From NCBI GenBank assembly GCA_947500035.1, contig CANMQP010000007.1, positions 496,001 through 560,000 of the forward strand: a stretch of 64,000 nt of DNA, read 5' to 3'. Shown here piece after piece: positions 38,156 to 50,805 of the stretch. The position numbers and the translations under genes were made by a program. Source of the DNA: an uncultured Kiloniellaceae bacterium. GTDB lineage: Bacteria; Pseudomonadota; Alphaproteobacteria; Kiloniellales; Kiloniellaceae. Within the stretch, counting starts at the first letter, position 1; each line of letters starts with the position of its first letter. The notes beneath the pieces were generated by a model. It searched no databases. It was not told the origin of the DNA and saw only the letters and a program-made list of their open reading frames with translations.

Positions 38156-39259
38156 TCAGAGACTCTCCTCGCCGTAGAGATTCTTATCGTGCTTCTCGAC
38201 TATTTTCGCGAAGCGGCGCACAAAGCGCTCGTCAGACTTCGCTTTTTCTTCGAGAACCTTGCGCGCGAAGACCATGTGATCTTCGTGATTTTCCATCATC
38301 TCAGCCATGCGGTTCTGAGTCGCGGATCCTATGGCGGCCATCGCAGCCTGGGCCTTCTCGTCGGTCGCGACGCCGATTTCGTTGATGCGGTGCGCGACAT
38401 CCTGCTGCTGCGCGGTTTTCAACGACTTGGTCAGGGCATCGTAGAGAACGACCCGCTGTTTTGTGTCGGTCTGCAGCTTGTTGATCAGGACCATCTGGGT
38501 GGCGGCCTGATTCTGTAAAGAGTCGACCCAGGACTTGCCCTTTTCGATATAGCGCTCGAGGGTCTGAGACCGCGCAAGCTTGACCTGTTCGCCCTGCACC
38601 AACTCATTGTAACGGGTGTTCAGCGCGGCAAGCTCGGTCTCCAGCGCCGTTCGGGCGGCCGCATCCTGTTCCATGGAAATCCGGTTTTCCAGATCGATAA
38701 TCTGGGGATCCATGGCCAGAATCTCCGCGCGCTCGGCTTCCAGTTCGGCCACCACGGTTTCACGGTCGTTCAGAGTCTCGGTCAGGTTCGTATTCACCTG
38801 CTCTTTGTGCGTATTCAAGACATCGAGCTGGTCGCTCAGCATTTTGATGATCACGTCCGATTTTGAAATCAGATCCTGCAGCTTGTCGTCGACGGAAGAA
38901 TTGCGGATCCGTTCCTCACGCATCGAGTCCGATTTCGCGCTGGAGAAAAATCCGACGAAGGTCTCCATGCCCGACCGCTCGCGCATTTCGTCGAAGTCTT
39001 TGGAAAATCCGGCCGTGACCTCGTCCAGCCCCATAATCAAATCCGCGATGTTCGCATTCATCGCTTCATTGTGGGAATGAACGTCATCCAGGGTCGCATT
39101 CTCGATATCGATGTCGATGTCTCCGCCTTCCTTGAGACGCGATCGCGCCCCTTCAATCTGGCTCGAGAGGGCAGCGACCTTTGCCTTGGCCTCACGGACT
39201 TCTGCTTCTGCCGATTGAATAGCGGTGTCGAATTTCTGCATCGATGTAAAAACTCCCAT
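38156..39259 (-). CDS. Long coiled-coil protein, first gene of the AAA locus
   Basis: 367 aa, nearly all predicted helix. Heptad-rich stretches cover about 10-50 (AIQSAEAEVREAKAKVAALS), 130-230 (NDRETVVAELEAERAEILAM) and 240-330. No membrane helix, so a soluble rod. There is a remote feel of TelA or PspA proteins, which I cannot prove. ATG 39259 is weakly supported by AGG upstream; ATG 39241 (MQKFD) is an alternative. Its place at the head of an operon with a AAA+ ATPase suggests the substrate or scaffold. Confidence 0.88.
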   Translation of the reverse strand: MGVFTSMQKFDTAIQSAEAEVREAKAKVAALSSQIEGARSRLKEGGDIDIDIENATLDDVHSHNEAMNANIADLIMGLDEVTAGFSKDFDEMRERSGMETFVGFFSSAKSDSMREERIRNSSVDDKLQDLISKSDVIIKMLSDQLDVLNTHKEQVNTNLTETLNDRETVVAELEAERAEILAMDPQIIDLENRISMEQDAAARTALETELAALNTRYNELVQGEQVKLARSQTLERYIEKGKSWVDSLQNQAATQMVLINKLQTDTKQRVVLYDALTKSLKTAQQQDVAHRINEIGVATDEKAQAAMAAIGSATQNRMAEMMENHEDHMVFARKVLEEKAKSDERFVRRFAKIVEKHDKNLYGEESL

Positions 39260-39271
39260 AGCGAGAAGGAC

Positions 39272-39285
39272 CTGTTCGAGAACAG
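39272..39285. promoter_or_regulatory. Palindrome just upstream of the six-gene operon
   Basis: CTGTTC-GA-GAACAG: six-base arms with a two-base centre, 13 bases in front of the operon's first codon, within the likely 5' UTR or promoter. It could be a repressor site or a small RNA hairpin. The rest of the 279-base gap to the sulfotransferase stop shows no gene. Confidence 0.4.
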
Positions 39286-39538
39286 CACTCTACATATTTG
39301 AGTATTCGGGGCCAGAGTTTAAAGATGAAACCAACCGGATACGCGCGCCTCAGGCCGGAAGCAGGGAGAAACCTTGGGTGCCTCAAAAATGTCTTAGCTA
39401 TTGATTTTGCGAGTAAATTTTTTGTTACCCACAGGCTGGAACTATACCCTTGGTTGCATATAATATCTCACAGCTGTTAACCATTTCGCGGCGGAAACCG
39501 GCCCGGGAAGTCACATCTTAATTGTATCAGACTTCAGA

Positions 39539-40441
39539 CTAACGCTCGCCCAACAGCCATGTCGCGCAGTCGGCCCCGAGCTCTTCTTCCGCCCGTTGCC
39601 GATAGGCCATATTGTCCTCCGCGCTTAAGACATCGCGCCAACGGCCGTTTTCCCCCTTATGCAGGAACGTCTTGGCTCCGCCTTCCCAAAATGCACCGCC
39701 CATGGGAACGCTCGCAGCTGCGTGGTCTTTCATATAATCGAACGTACAGTGCTCGACGATGGCGTCCCAACTGCTCTTTTCAATCGGGATCTGGAGAAAG
39801 GCCGCGATGCGCCGGATTTCACCCGGCAGATCGGCTTTCATGTCGGTAAAGTGAACCAGCAGTACGTTCGGCAGGTCCCGAACCTGCCACCACGACCTGA
39901 CGTTCTCCCAAAAGGGCCAGAAGGGATAGCCGTTGCTCTCAATCCAGTCGTAGTAGTACTGCCGGACAGAATGTGATGGCCGTTCGATCGGTGGACCCTC
40001 GCGGCCGGGTGTGTCGTTCAGCAAATCGTACCAGAGCTGGTTGGCATTGGCGTGATGGTTATGCAGGCTCCAGGCAATGTCGCGCCCGTCCCGGCCGACG
40101 TAGATGTACTTGGCCTTGGGAGAGAACACGAGGGCATCGACCGGCAAATGCGTTTTCACAAAGCGCCGATGCTTCTGTTTCTCCAGTTCAGCCAGCTTCA
40201 CTTCCTTTGGCGGCACGCGCAGATCGACCCAGGGTGAAATCTGTGCCACCGGCACTTTGGGCCTTCCCTTGAAGATCAGCTGCCCGACAATCTGCTGCAG
40301 CCAGGTCGTACCCGACTTTGCGTAGGTCGCGATAACGATGTCATCGTCTCGAAAAGCAAAGTCGTTCCAGACGCTTGAGTCGATATGATGGTTATGCAGT
40401 TCCCTGGTCTTTTCCGGCCAGGTCAGATTGTCCATGGTCAT
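39539..40441 (-). CDS. PAPS-dependent sulfotransferase
   Basis: 300 aa from ATG 40441, with AGGGAG six bases upstream. It transfers sulfate from PAPS to a small hydroxylated or amine acceptor. The 5'-phosphosulfate loop (TYAKSGTTWLQ), the 3'-phosphate site (IYVGRDGRDIAWS) and the C-terminal HKGENGRWRD motif are all visible. It resembles cytosolic steroid/phenol-type enzymes (SULT fold). Single gene; acceptor unknown. Confidence 0.93.
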   Translation of the reverse strand: MTMDNLTWPEKTRELHNHHIDSSVWNDFAFRDDDIVIATYAKSGTTWLQQIVGQLIFKGRPKVPVAQISPWVDLRVPPKEVKLAELEKQKHRRFVKTHLPVDALVFSPKAKYIYVGRDGRDIAWSLHNHHANANQLWYDLLNDTPGREGPPIERPSHSVRQYYYDWIESNGYPFWPFWENVRSWWQVRDLPNVLLVHFTDMKADLPGEIRRIAAFLQIPIEKSSWDAIVEHCTFDYMKDHAAASVPMGGAFWEGGAKTFLHKGENGRWRDVLSAEDNMAYRQRAEEELGADCATWLLGER

Positions 40442-40623
40442 GCTGCACTCCCTAAAATCTGATCGTTCTCGCCGGATGGGTGGAAAACGAACACACTTCA
40501 AAAGCGTATTAGAAAGAAACCATGACTCTAAATAATTAACAAAAACAACTATGAATGTATTTTTTCAAAGCCTACAAACAACTATACCGAGGTTATCACG
40601 ACCACACCATCACCGGCACGTCC

Positions 40624-40910
40624 TAGGTTGAGAACTCCTATTCTTTGACGGTCTTGACGATAAAATTATGTTTTCTGGCAAGGAATTAAGAGTGGAGCGA
40701 TGCTGAAGCATCGTGACCGATGACATGACGCGGTCCAGAACGTGGTTCCCAGAACTCATAATCTTGTCGCCCCTCTGGGGTCGTATTTTGACAGGCTTTA
40801 GGGGCGTCGAGGCCTCTCACCGGGCCTACAGGCCCGCTTTCGAGACCTCTCCTGCCTAAAGCCTGTCAAAATACGATCAAGACCATCAAGGAATTTGAGT
40901 CCTCAACCTA
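40624..40910. mobile_element. MITE-like 287-bp element with nested inverted repeats
   Basis: Outer arms 40624-40657 and 40877-40910 match as an inverted repeat in 29 of 34 positions (TAGGTTGAG ends both). Inside, 40782-40802 and 40855-40875 are a perfect 21-bp inverted repeat, with hairpin CGGGCC-TACA-GGCCCG at 40820-40835 in its loop. The direct repeat TCGAG(G/A)CCTCTC occurs twice in the loop. A further hairpin CGATGC-TGAA-GCATCG lies near 40698-40713. No transposase frame and no clear target-site duplication. The element fills most of the 473-base gap after the sulfotransferase. Confidence 0.7.
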
Positions 40911-40914
40911 AACC

Positions 40915-41826
40915 TCAGGACTTGCGGAAAGCCTCACAGGGATCCTTCTCGTCAACCCGGGCGGTAAACCAGATGTAGTCGAACTGCTCAGGATCGAAGG
41001 ACGGGTAGCCCTGGGGATCTTCCACATCGCGGGCAACTTCGACAGCAGCCAAAGCGAGAATGTCATCCCCCAACGGTAAGAGATGCCAGGGCACGCCGCG
41101 ATCTCTGCGGACATGCTGGGCGCCGGCAATCAGGATCGCACCATCCTCGGCCCCTTCATTGCGCATGACTTTTGCGATCCAGGCATCTCGTAGCCGTTGA
41201 ACATCAGCCATGGCCGGCAAGGCTTTCTCAGGCAGCATGCCGCAATGGGAAAGCGCCAAGAGTTCTATCAGCCGACGGCGCTGATCATCGTCATAGTCTC
41301 GCGACCATCCTAGTTCCGCGGCGGTATCGGTATCCAGCGACCCGCCTTTGCTGAGGTTGCGCCTGACCGCGGGCGGGGCATCGCCCGCAGCCATGGTCAT
41401 CCCGTGCTTCAGCGCCTGTTCGGCAATAGGTTGATATTCCGGCCAGCTCGGCCAGCCACGCTGCTCCCACTGAATGGCTTCGCCCAGGCCGTCCACCTGC
41501 TCGGGAGCCGCCGCCTTCAAAACCGCATCGTGCTCCGGTTCCGCCATTTCCCATACAAGCACGGGGCGGCGTTGCCGTTCTCCCACTGCCCCGACGACTT
41601 GGGCTTGAATTCGGTGATGCTCGGCGTTGTCGTGTTTTTCTCCAAGCAAGATCCAACGCGCCGCCGCCGCCGCTGCAAAGAGCTCCTCCGTGCTGGCCTT
41701 CCGCTGTTCGCCGACATGCCAAAGCGTACCGACGAGAGGGTGATCCTTGAGCAATTCTGCCGGTTCCGCGCGCAGAGTCAGCGACCATAAAGATAGAAAG
41801 AGGCCGCACAGAAGCAGCTTTTTCAT
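40915..41826 (-). CDS. ChaN-family (DUF399) exported protein
   Basis: 303 aa. The leader MKKLLLCGLFLSLWSLTLRA exports it; a cysteine at residue 7 is inside the hydrophobic part, not a lipobox. Family motifs: WILLGEKHDNAEHHRIQ, VWEMAEPEHD and AILIAGAQHVRRDRGVPWHL. ChaN of Campylobacter binds haem as a dimer and is linked to iron uptake. Last gene of a GST-DUF2798-ChaN operon; its stop is five bases from the MITE-like element. Confidence 0.88.
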   Translation of the reverse strand: MKKLLLCGLFLSLWSLTLRAEPAELLKDHPLVGTLWHVGEQRKASTEELFAAAAAARWILLGEKHDNAEHHRIQAQVVGAVGERQRRPVLVWEMAEPEHDAVLKAAAPEQVDGLGEAIQWEQRGWPSWPEYQPIAEQALKHGMTMAAGDAPPAVRRNLSKGGSLDTDTAAELGWSRDYDDDQRRRLIELLALSHCGMLPEKALPAMADVQRLRDAWIAKVMRNEGAEDGAILIAGAQHVRRDRGVPWHLLPLGDDILALAAVEVARDVEDPQGYPSFDPEQFDYIWFTARVDEKDPCEAFRKS

Positions 41827-41842
41827 GAGATCTCTCTTTGTA

Positions 41843-42079
41843 TCAACCCGTTATCACCAAACGATGCACGATCCGCCGGACAAGCGGTGCGACCACCAGG
41901 ACTGCCGGAAAGGCGACAACCCAGGAAGAAAACCAGTTCTCCATCCAGATGCCGAAGAATCCGGGGACGATCCCGACCGTCAGAACGCTGGCGATCAGAG
42001 TAACCAGACAGGACATAAACCCCGATAGCAGCAGTCCGAAAACCAGGAACTCGAAACGCTGTGGAATGAAGGGCTTCAT
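41843..42079 (-). CDS. DUF2798 membrane protein
   Basis: 78 aa, two helices (FLVFGLLLSGFMSCLVTLIA and WVVAFPAVLVVAPLVRRIV) in the DUF2798 arrangement. The family has no known role. Between GST (4 bases) and chaN (16 bases), so cotranscribed. Confidence 0.87.
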   Translation of the reverse strand: MKPFIPQRFEFLVFGLLLSGFMSCLVTLIASVLTVGIVPGFFGIWMENWFSSWVVAFPAVLVVAPLVRRIVHRLVITG

Positions 42080-42083
42080 AGCT

Positions 42084-43010
42084 TTACACCCTCGTCACGC
42101 GGTATCCGACACGGGGGAAGTGGATACAGATCTTACCGACCTCGGCAGCCTCATGATCGATCGCGATGCGGTCGCGCTCAACGAGACGCACAGGCCCCTC
42201 GACGCCAGTCTCGCCGCCGTCCACATCGGCCACGATGCTTACCCGGTCGCCGACTTTAAGTTCAAGCGGGTCCAGGGGATCAACGCCCTCCGGCGTGATC
42301 GTCTCAGCCGAATTTGCGATCTCTAAAGCCTCCTCGCCGGTCATTTCGCTTGGCTCACCATGACCCAAGGCCGCGACACGTTTCTCCCAAGCCTCCAATG
42401 CAGGGAACTGACTCAGAAACTCTGGTCCCCTGGCCCAACGTCCGCGGATGAACCAGACATGGTAGTAGGCGACAGCATCGGGTAGGCCGGGATGATCGCC
42501 CAGCATGAATTTGCGGCCACCGCTCAAACGCTGATCCATCCAGCCGAGCTGCGGCCTGACCTGCGAGATCACGTGTGCGAGGTCGGCCTTGACAGACTGC
42601 AGGTCAGCGTTAGGGCCCAGATAAAGCCGGCCACGGTCCTTGGCGAAGGCCTCGGGCAGTTCATCGGCGGCCGCCCCCAGAACCAGCTTGACCGTGGTGT
42701 CGAAAAGAACGCCATCGGTCCAGCGGCTCACGCCCCAGACCATGCCGTCCGCGCCACCGGGATAAAAGGTCGGCTCCGGAAAACGTCGCTCAAGCTCGCG
42801 CAGAATACACTGGCTGTCGCAATAGACATCGGCGCCGATCTGCATCACAGGCGCGCGCCTATACCCCCCGGTCAGGGGCATCAGGAGCGGCTTGGGCGGG
42901 ATACGCGGCACCTCGACGGAACGCCAGGCCAGGTTCTTGATGCCGAAGCCGACCCGGACCTTCTCCGAAACAGGAGACTGGGGATAAGCATGAAAGATAA
43001 TCTGATCCAA
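42084..43010 (-). CDS. Glutathione S-transferase family protein with C-terminal extension
   Basis: 308 aa. The thioredoxin-like GST domain is N-terminal (HAYPQSPVSEKVRVGFGIKN, YCDSQCILRELERRF), then the helical domain (LGDHPGLPDAVAYYHVWFIR). About 85 residues follow that form a beta-rich tail (LELKVGDRVSIVADVDGGET), absent from ordinary GSTs. The catalytic Ser/Cys position is taken by Ser in SPVSEK. First gene of the operon with DUF2798 and chaN. Confidence 0.87.
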   Translation of the reverse strand: MDQIIFHAYPQSPVSEKVRVGFGIKNLAWRSVEVPRIPPKPLLMPLTGGYRRAPVMQIGADVYCDSQCILRELERRFPEPTFYPGGADGMVWGVSRWTDGVLFDTTVKLVLGAAADELPEAFAKDRGRLYLGPNADLQSVKADLAHVISQVRPQLGWMDQRLSGGRKFMLGDHPGLPDAVAYYHVWFIRGRWARGPEFLSQFPALEAWEKRVAALGHGEPSEMTGEEALEIANSAETITPEGVDPLDPLELKVGDRVSIVADVDGGETGVEGPVRLVERDRIAIDHEAAEVGKICIHFPRVGYRVTRV

Positions 43011-43219
43011 GGTTCGTTCCTTTTTCTAAGCGGCGATTTAACGGCGGCGGGAACCGCAAGTCTCTTTTGCATTGATCGGGCCAGCCGCTACAATGTCCGC
43101 ACGACAGACCAGAATTTCAAGATTTGCAAGCATGGCTTAGCGCCCGGCGGCCGGGTTTCGTTCAATCAAGCGTGAACGGTTGCCATGCGTGCAGGATTGC
43201 CAGCACTGACAGGACAGCC

Positions 43220-43567
43220 ATGCCTCCGAAGAAAAATCCGCTCAAACTCAATAAGCTGCAATTGCGGACCCTGGCTTTGGCCCAGGTTCTCGCGCGGGAC
43301 CCCGGCATGGCCCAGCGGGACGAAGCAACCGGCGAGGCCACCCTGCTGCAACTGCCGCACGCCCATGGCAACCATCTGCACGTTGGAGACTTCACCATCT
43401 CGACCCGGGATGCCAGTGGCCTCACCAATCCGGCGGTTTGGTCGGCGCTAGCCCGCAAAGGATTGACCCACAACAACGATCCCATGGCGGTCGCGACCTT
43501 AACTGCCGATGGCCTGGCCTATGACACCGGTCTCGGCCATCACTTCATGACCCCTTCGGATCACTGA
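43220..43567 (+). CDS. Small conserved-looking protein of unknown function
   Basis: 115 aa from ATG 43220 with AGGA upstream. The N-terminus is basic (MPPKKNPLKLNKLQLRTLAL), the rest rich in His (LPHAHGNHLHVGDFTISTRD, GLGHHFMTPSDH). The His-rich core could bind metal, which is only a guess. No signal peptide. Family not recognised. Confidence 0.72.
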   Translation: MPPKKNPLKLNKLQLRTLALAQVLARDPGMAQRDEATGEATLLQLPHAHGNHLHVGDFTISTRDASGLTNPAVWSALARKGLTHNNDPMAVATLTADGLAYDTGLGHHFMTPSDH

Positions 43568-43599
43568 GATCGCACCATAACTCACGGATTTCTGAAGGG

Positions 43600-43851
43600 A
43601 TGTCCTGTTTCGTTTATGTTATTGGGACTGACGATGGGAAAGGCAGGCGAACCTACGTCGGCTGGACCAACAACCTCGAAAAACGCGTCGAAAGACACAA
43701 CGCGGGCAGAGGCGCGAAATCTACGCGCGGCCGCCAATGGAAGCTGATCTATGCCGAGCGTTATCAAACCCGCGGGGAAGCCATGAGCCGGGAATGGCAT
43801 CTGAAACGGGATCGTTCCTTTCGCCGGATACTCGCCCCAGCGCCGGGATAA
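43600..43851 (+). CDS. GIY-YIG nuclease-family protein (UPF0213/YhbQ-like)
   Basis: 83 aa. The first strand is FVYVIGTDDG and the second TYVGWTNNLEKRVERHNAG, the YVG variant of GIY-YIG. The conserved Arg (LEKRVERHN) and C-terminal Glu (MSREWHLKRDR) are present. YhbQ-like proteins are single-domain nucleases of uncertain DNA-repair role. Confidence 0.92.
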   Translation: MSCFVYVIGTDDGKGRRTYVGWTNNLEKRVERHNAGRGAKSTRGRQWKLIYAERYQTRGEAMSREWHLKRDRSFRRILAPAPG

Positions 43852-43952
43852 ATTCGAGCTGGTGTAACATCCGATCGCCGGACCAGAATTCTGGCCAAAT
43901 CAGAGAGACAGATCGAGCGTTGTTCCGAAAGACGCTCTCAGGAGAAAAGCAC

Positions 43953-44999
<1,047 letters not shown>

Positions 45000-45054
45000 C
45001 AGCCCAAAAAAAGGCATGTACGCCGCGAGAGTAGAGACAAGGTAAGGAAAGCTG

Positions 45055-46032
45055 ATGCCGGCCAAACAGAAAACTCCTCCCACGCACAAAATCGCTGTGA
45101 TCGGCCTGGGGATCATGGGGCGGCGCCTGCTGGCCAACCTGCGCAATCATGTCGCTTTCGAACCGGTCGCGGTTTGGGACCCCTCACGTGAAGCCTGTGA
45201 CAAAGCCCGCGAAGAGGCACCCGAAGTTCCTGTGATGGCCTCCGCGGAAGAAGCGATGGCTGCGGCAGAGGTCGTCTATCTCGCCTGCCCGCCGGTTCCG
45301 CGCAAAGCCTATGCTCTGACCGCCGCCGCCGCCGGAAAGGCCGTCTTCCTGGAAAAACCGCTCGGGATCGACATCGGGGAGAGCCGGGATCTGGTTCTGC
45401 GCCTGGAGCAGGCCATGGTGCCCGCCGCCGTCAACTTCACCCAGGCGGCCGGGCGGGCGCTCTCGGAGATCCAGCGTGCCAAGAAAGCGGGCGAAATGGG
45501 CAAACTGGAAGGCGTTGATATCGTCGTCACCTATCCGGCCTGGCCGCGCGCCTGGCAGGTTGATGCCGACTGGCTGCGGTTTCGGGCCGAGGGCGGCTTT
45601 ACCCGCGAAGTCATCTCGCATTTCGTATTTTTCAGCGAGCGTGTGATCGGCCCGACAAAACTCGTGGCGGCCCACCCCAGCTATCCGGCGGACGGAGACC
45701 TCTGCGAAACCCACGTCCTGGCGCGGCTCGAGAATGCTCAAGGAGTCCCTGTAACGATCCTGGGCTCCGTCGGAGGCGCGCAACCGGACCGGCAGGAGGT
45801 GACGATCAAAGGCTCGGAACGCAGTTATCGGGTCTCGGAGTTTTATCAGCTCTGGTCCTCGGAAGGGGGAGACTTCAAGGAGGTCCTGCAGCGCCCCGCC
45901 GATCCCCGCCGTGACAGCCTTCAGCGGCAGCTCAACGAACTGGACAACTGCCTGCAGCGCGAACCGCACCTCCTGGCGACCCCTGCCGAAGCCCTGAGCG
46001 TTCAGGAAAAGATCGAGACCATCCTGGCGTAA
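45055..46032 (+). CDS. Gfo/Idh/MocA-family oxidoreductase
   Basis: 325 aa. The N-terminal Rossmann fold is VIGLGIMGRRLLANL and the conserved EKPLG motif is present (FLEKPLGID). Members oxidise sugars, inositol or related compounds with NAD(P). The usual later Lys-His pair is not obvious. It starts 55 bases after the aldo/keto reductase with AAGGAAAG upstream. Substrate unknown. Confidence 0.88.
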   Translation: MPAKQKTPPTHKIAVIGLGIMGRRLLANLRNHVAFEPVAVWDPSREACDKAREEAPEVPVMASAEEAMAAAEVVYLACPPVPRKAYALTAAAAGKAVFLEKPLGIDIGESRDLVLRLEQAMVPAAVNFTQAAGRALSEIQRAKKAGEMGKLEGVDIVVTYPAWPRAWQVDADWLRFRAEGGFTREVISHFVFFSERVIGPTKLVAAHPSYPADGDLCETHVLARLENAQGVPVTILGSVGGAQPDRQEVTIKGSERSYRVSEFYQLWSSEGGDFKEVLQRPADPRRDSLQRQLNELDNCLQREPHLLATPAEALSVQEKIETILA

Positions 46033-46062
46033 CGACATATCTGCATTGCAAAGCTCAGAAAC

Positions 46063-46689
46063 ATGATCGATCCGGCCCAGCTTCTCATTTTCATTCCCGC
46101 CGCCCTGGCGCTCAACATGACGCCCGGCAGCGATATGCTTTTTTGTTTGGGACAAGGCCTGAAGTCGGGCCCCCGTGCCGGGATTGCGGCCAGCCTCGGT
46201 GTCGCCACAGGCTCCTTCGTTCACTCGCTGCTCGCCGCTTTCGGATTAGCCGCGTTGCTCGCGGCTTATCCTTTCGCTTTCGAGATCGTGCGTTGGGCCG
46301 GTGTGAGCTATCTGGTCTGGCTGGCGATCCAGGCGGTCCGCAGCCGCAATGCACCTCTGTCCGCTGCGCAGGTTGGATCAGGCAGTGTCTTCGCCGCCTG
46401 GCGCGACGGCGCAATCGTGAACCTCTTCAATCCCAAGGTCGCGATCTTCATACTGGCCTTCGTCCCGCAGTTCGTCGATCCCTCGCGCGGGTCGACCTTA
46501 CTCCAGTTCCTGATCTTCGGCGCGATCCTGAACGTCGGCGGCACGGTGATCAACGGGATTGTCGGTGGCTTTTCCGGGGGCATCGGGCGCACTCTGTCAT
46601 CAAGCGCGAAACTGATGGCCGTCTACCGCTGGCTGACCTGCTGCATCTTCCTGGGACTCGCCGCGAAGCTTGCCTTCGACCGCCGCTAG
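46063..46689 (+). CDS. LysE/RhtB-family exporter
   Basis: 208 aa, six helices. Family motif near the N-terminus: AALALNMTPGSDMLFCLGQGL (N-x-TPG-x-D), then GVATGSFVHSLLAAFGLAAL and later NLFNPKVAIFILAFVPQFV. Members export amino acids or homoserine lactones. Start 30 bases after the previous gene. Confidence 0.93.
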   Translation: MIDPAQLLIFIPAALALNMTPGSDMLFCLGQGLKSGPRAGIAASLGVATGSFVHSLLAAFGLAALLAAYPFAFEIVRWAGVSYLVWLAIQAVRSRNAPLSAAQVGSGSVFAAWRDGAIVNLFNPKVAIFILAFVPQFVDPSRGSTLLQFLIFGAILNVGGTVINGIVGGFSGGIGRTLSSSAKLMAVYRWLTCCIFLGLAAKLAFDRR

Positions 46690-46751
46690 AGTGCGGCAAG
46701 AAAGCCATAAACTTCTGGAACTGCGCGCGCCTGCGTGATATCGATTTAGTC

Positions 46752-49823
<3,072 letters not shown>

Positions 49824-49827
<4 letters not shown>

Positions 49828-50021
49828 GGGTCACGGTTAACGGTCAGCCGCACGAGACCGCGGCGGCCACGCTTGCCGAACTTTTGAGCGAACTGAACTA
49901 CGACGGCGCCGTGGTGGCGACCGCGCTGAACGGCGAGTTCGCCCCCAAAGGCCAGCGCCTGAATTTGACGGTGTCGGAGAACGATCAGATCGAAGTCATC
50001 GCCCCCATGAAGGGCGGATAA
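49824..50021 (+). CDS. thiS: Sulfur carrier protein ThiS
   Basis: 65 aa ubiquitin-like protein ending in the required GG (APMKGG). Once converted to a thiocarboxylate it gives sulfur to ThiG. The activating enzyme ThiF/MoeB is not in the window and must be encoded elsewhere. Confidence 0.96.
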
Positions 50022-50025
50022 CGCC

Positions 50026-50805
50026 ATGAGTCTGGACCTATACGGCACGAGCGTTCAATCCCGCCTCCTGCTCGGCACCTCGCTCTATCCCTCCCCCGCG
50101 ATCATGCTGGAGTCCCTGAAGGCTTCCGGCGCCGAGATCGCAACGGTGTCCCTGCGCCGGGAGTCCGGTACCGAACGCGCCGGTCAGGCCTTCTGGTCCC
50201 TGATCAAGGACTCCGGAGTCCGGGTCCTGCCCAACACCGCCGGCTGCAAGACGGTCAAGGAAGCCGTCACCACGGCACAGATGGCGCGTGAACTCTTTGA
50301 GACCCCCTGGGTCAAGCTGGAGGTGATCGGCGAGGACGACACTCTGCAGCCGGACGTTTTCGGACTGGTCGAAGCCGCCCGCATCCTCTGTTCGGAAGGT
50401 TTCGAGGTTTTCCCCTACACCACCGAGGACCTGGTGGTCGCCGAAAAGCTGCTGGCCGCCGGCTGCGAGGTTCTGATGCCCTGGGGCGCGCCGATCGGCA
50501 GCGGGCGCGGCCTGAACAATCTCTACGGCCTGCGTAGCCTGCGGGCACACTTTCCGAAAGTGCCGTTGGTGGTGGACGCCGGTATCGGCTTACCGTCCCA
50601 TGCCGCCCAGGCCATGGAACTGGGCTACGATGCCATTCTGCTCAACACCGCCGTCGCCAAGGCCGGCGATCCGGTCGCCATGGCCAGAGCCTTTGCCTCG
50701 GCCACCGATGCGGGCCGGACGGCTTTCGAAGCAGAGCCCATGGAAACCCGCGACATGGCCGCGCCCTCCACGCCCGTGGCGGGCACCCCTTTCTGGAACA
50801 ACTGA
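50026..50805 (+). CDS. thiG: Thiazole synthase
   Basis: 259 aa TIM barrel. The Schiff-base Lys lies in [16 protein letters not shown]; other marks are [25 protein letters not shown] and VVDAGIG. It joins deoxyxylulose-5-phosphate, dehydroglycine and ThiS sulfur into thiazole phosphate. The stop overlaps the thiE start (TGATG). Confidence 0.97.
   Translation: MSLDLYGTSVQSRLLLGTSLYPSPAIMLESLKASGAEIATVSLRRESGTERAGQAFWSLIKDSGVRVLPNTAGCKTVKEAVTTAQMARELFETPWVKLEVIGEDDTLQPDVFGLVEAARILCSEGFEVFPYTTEDLVVAEKLLAAGCEVLMPWGAPIGSGRGLNNLYGLRSLRAHFPKVPLVVDAGIGLPSHAAQAMELGYDAILLNTAVAKAGDPVAMARAFASATDAGRTAFEAEPMETRDMAAPSTPVAGTPFWNN

Noticed and set aside
39272-39285. Reading the palindrome before the AAA operon as a LexA site
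   Set aside because: The alphaproteobacterial box is a direct repeat with seven bases between, not this inverted form with a two-base centre.
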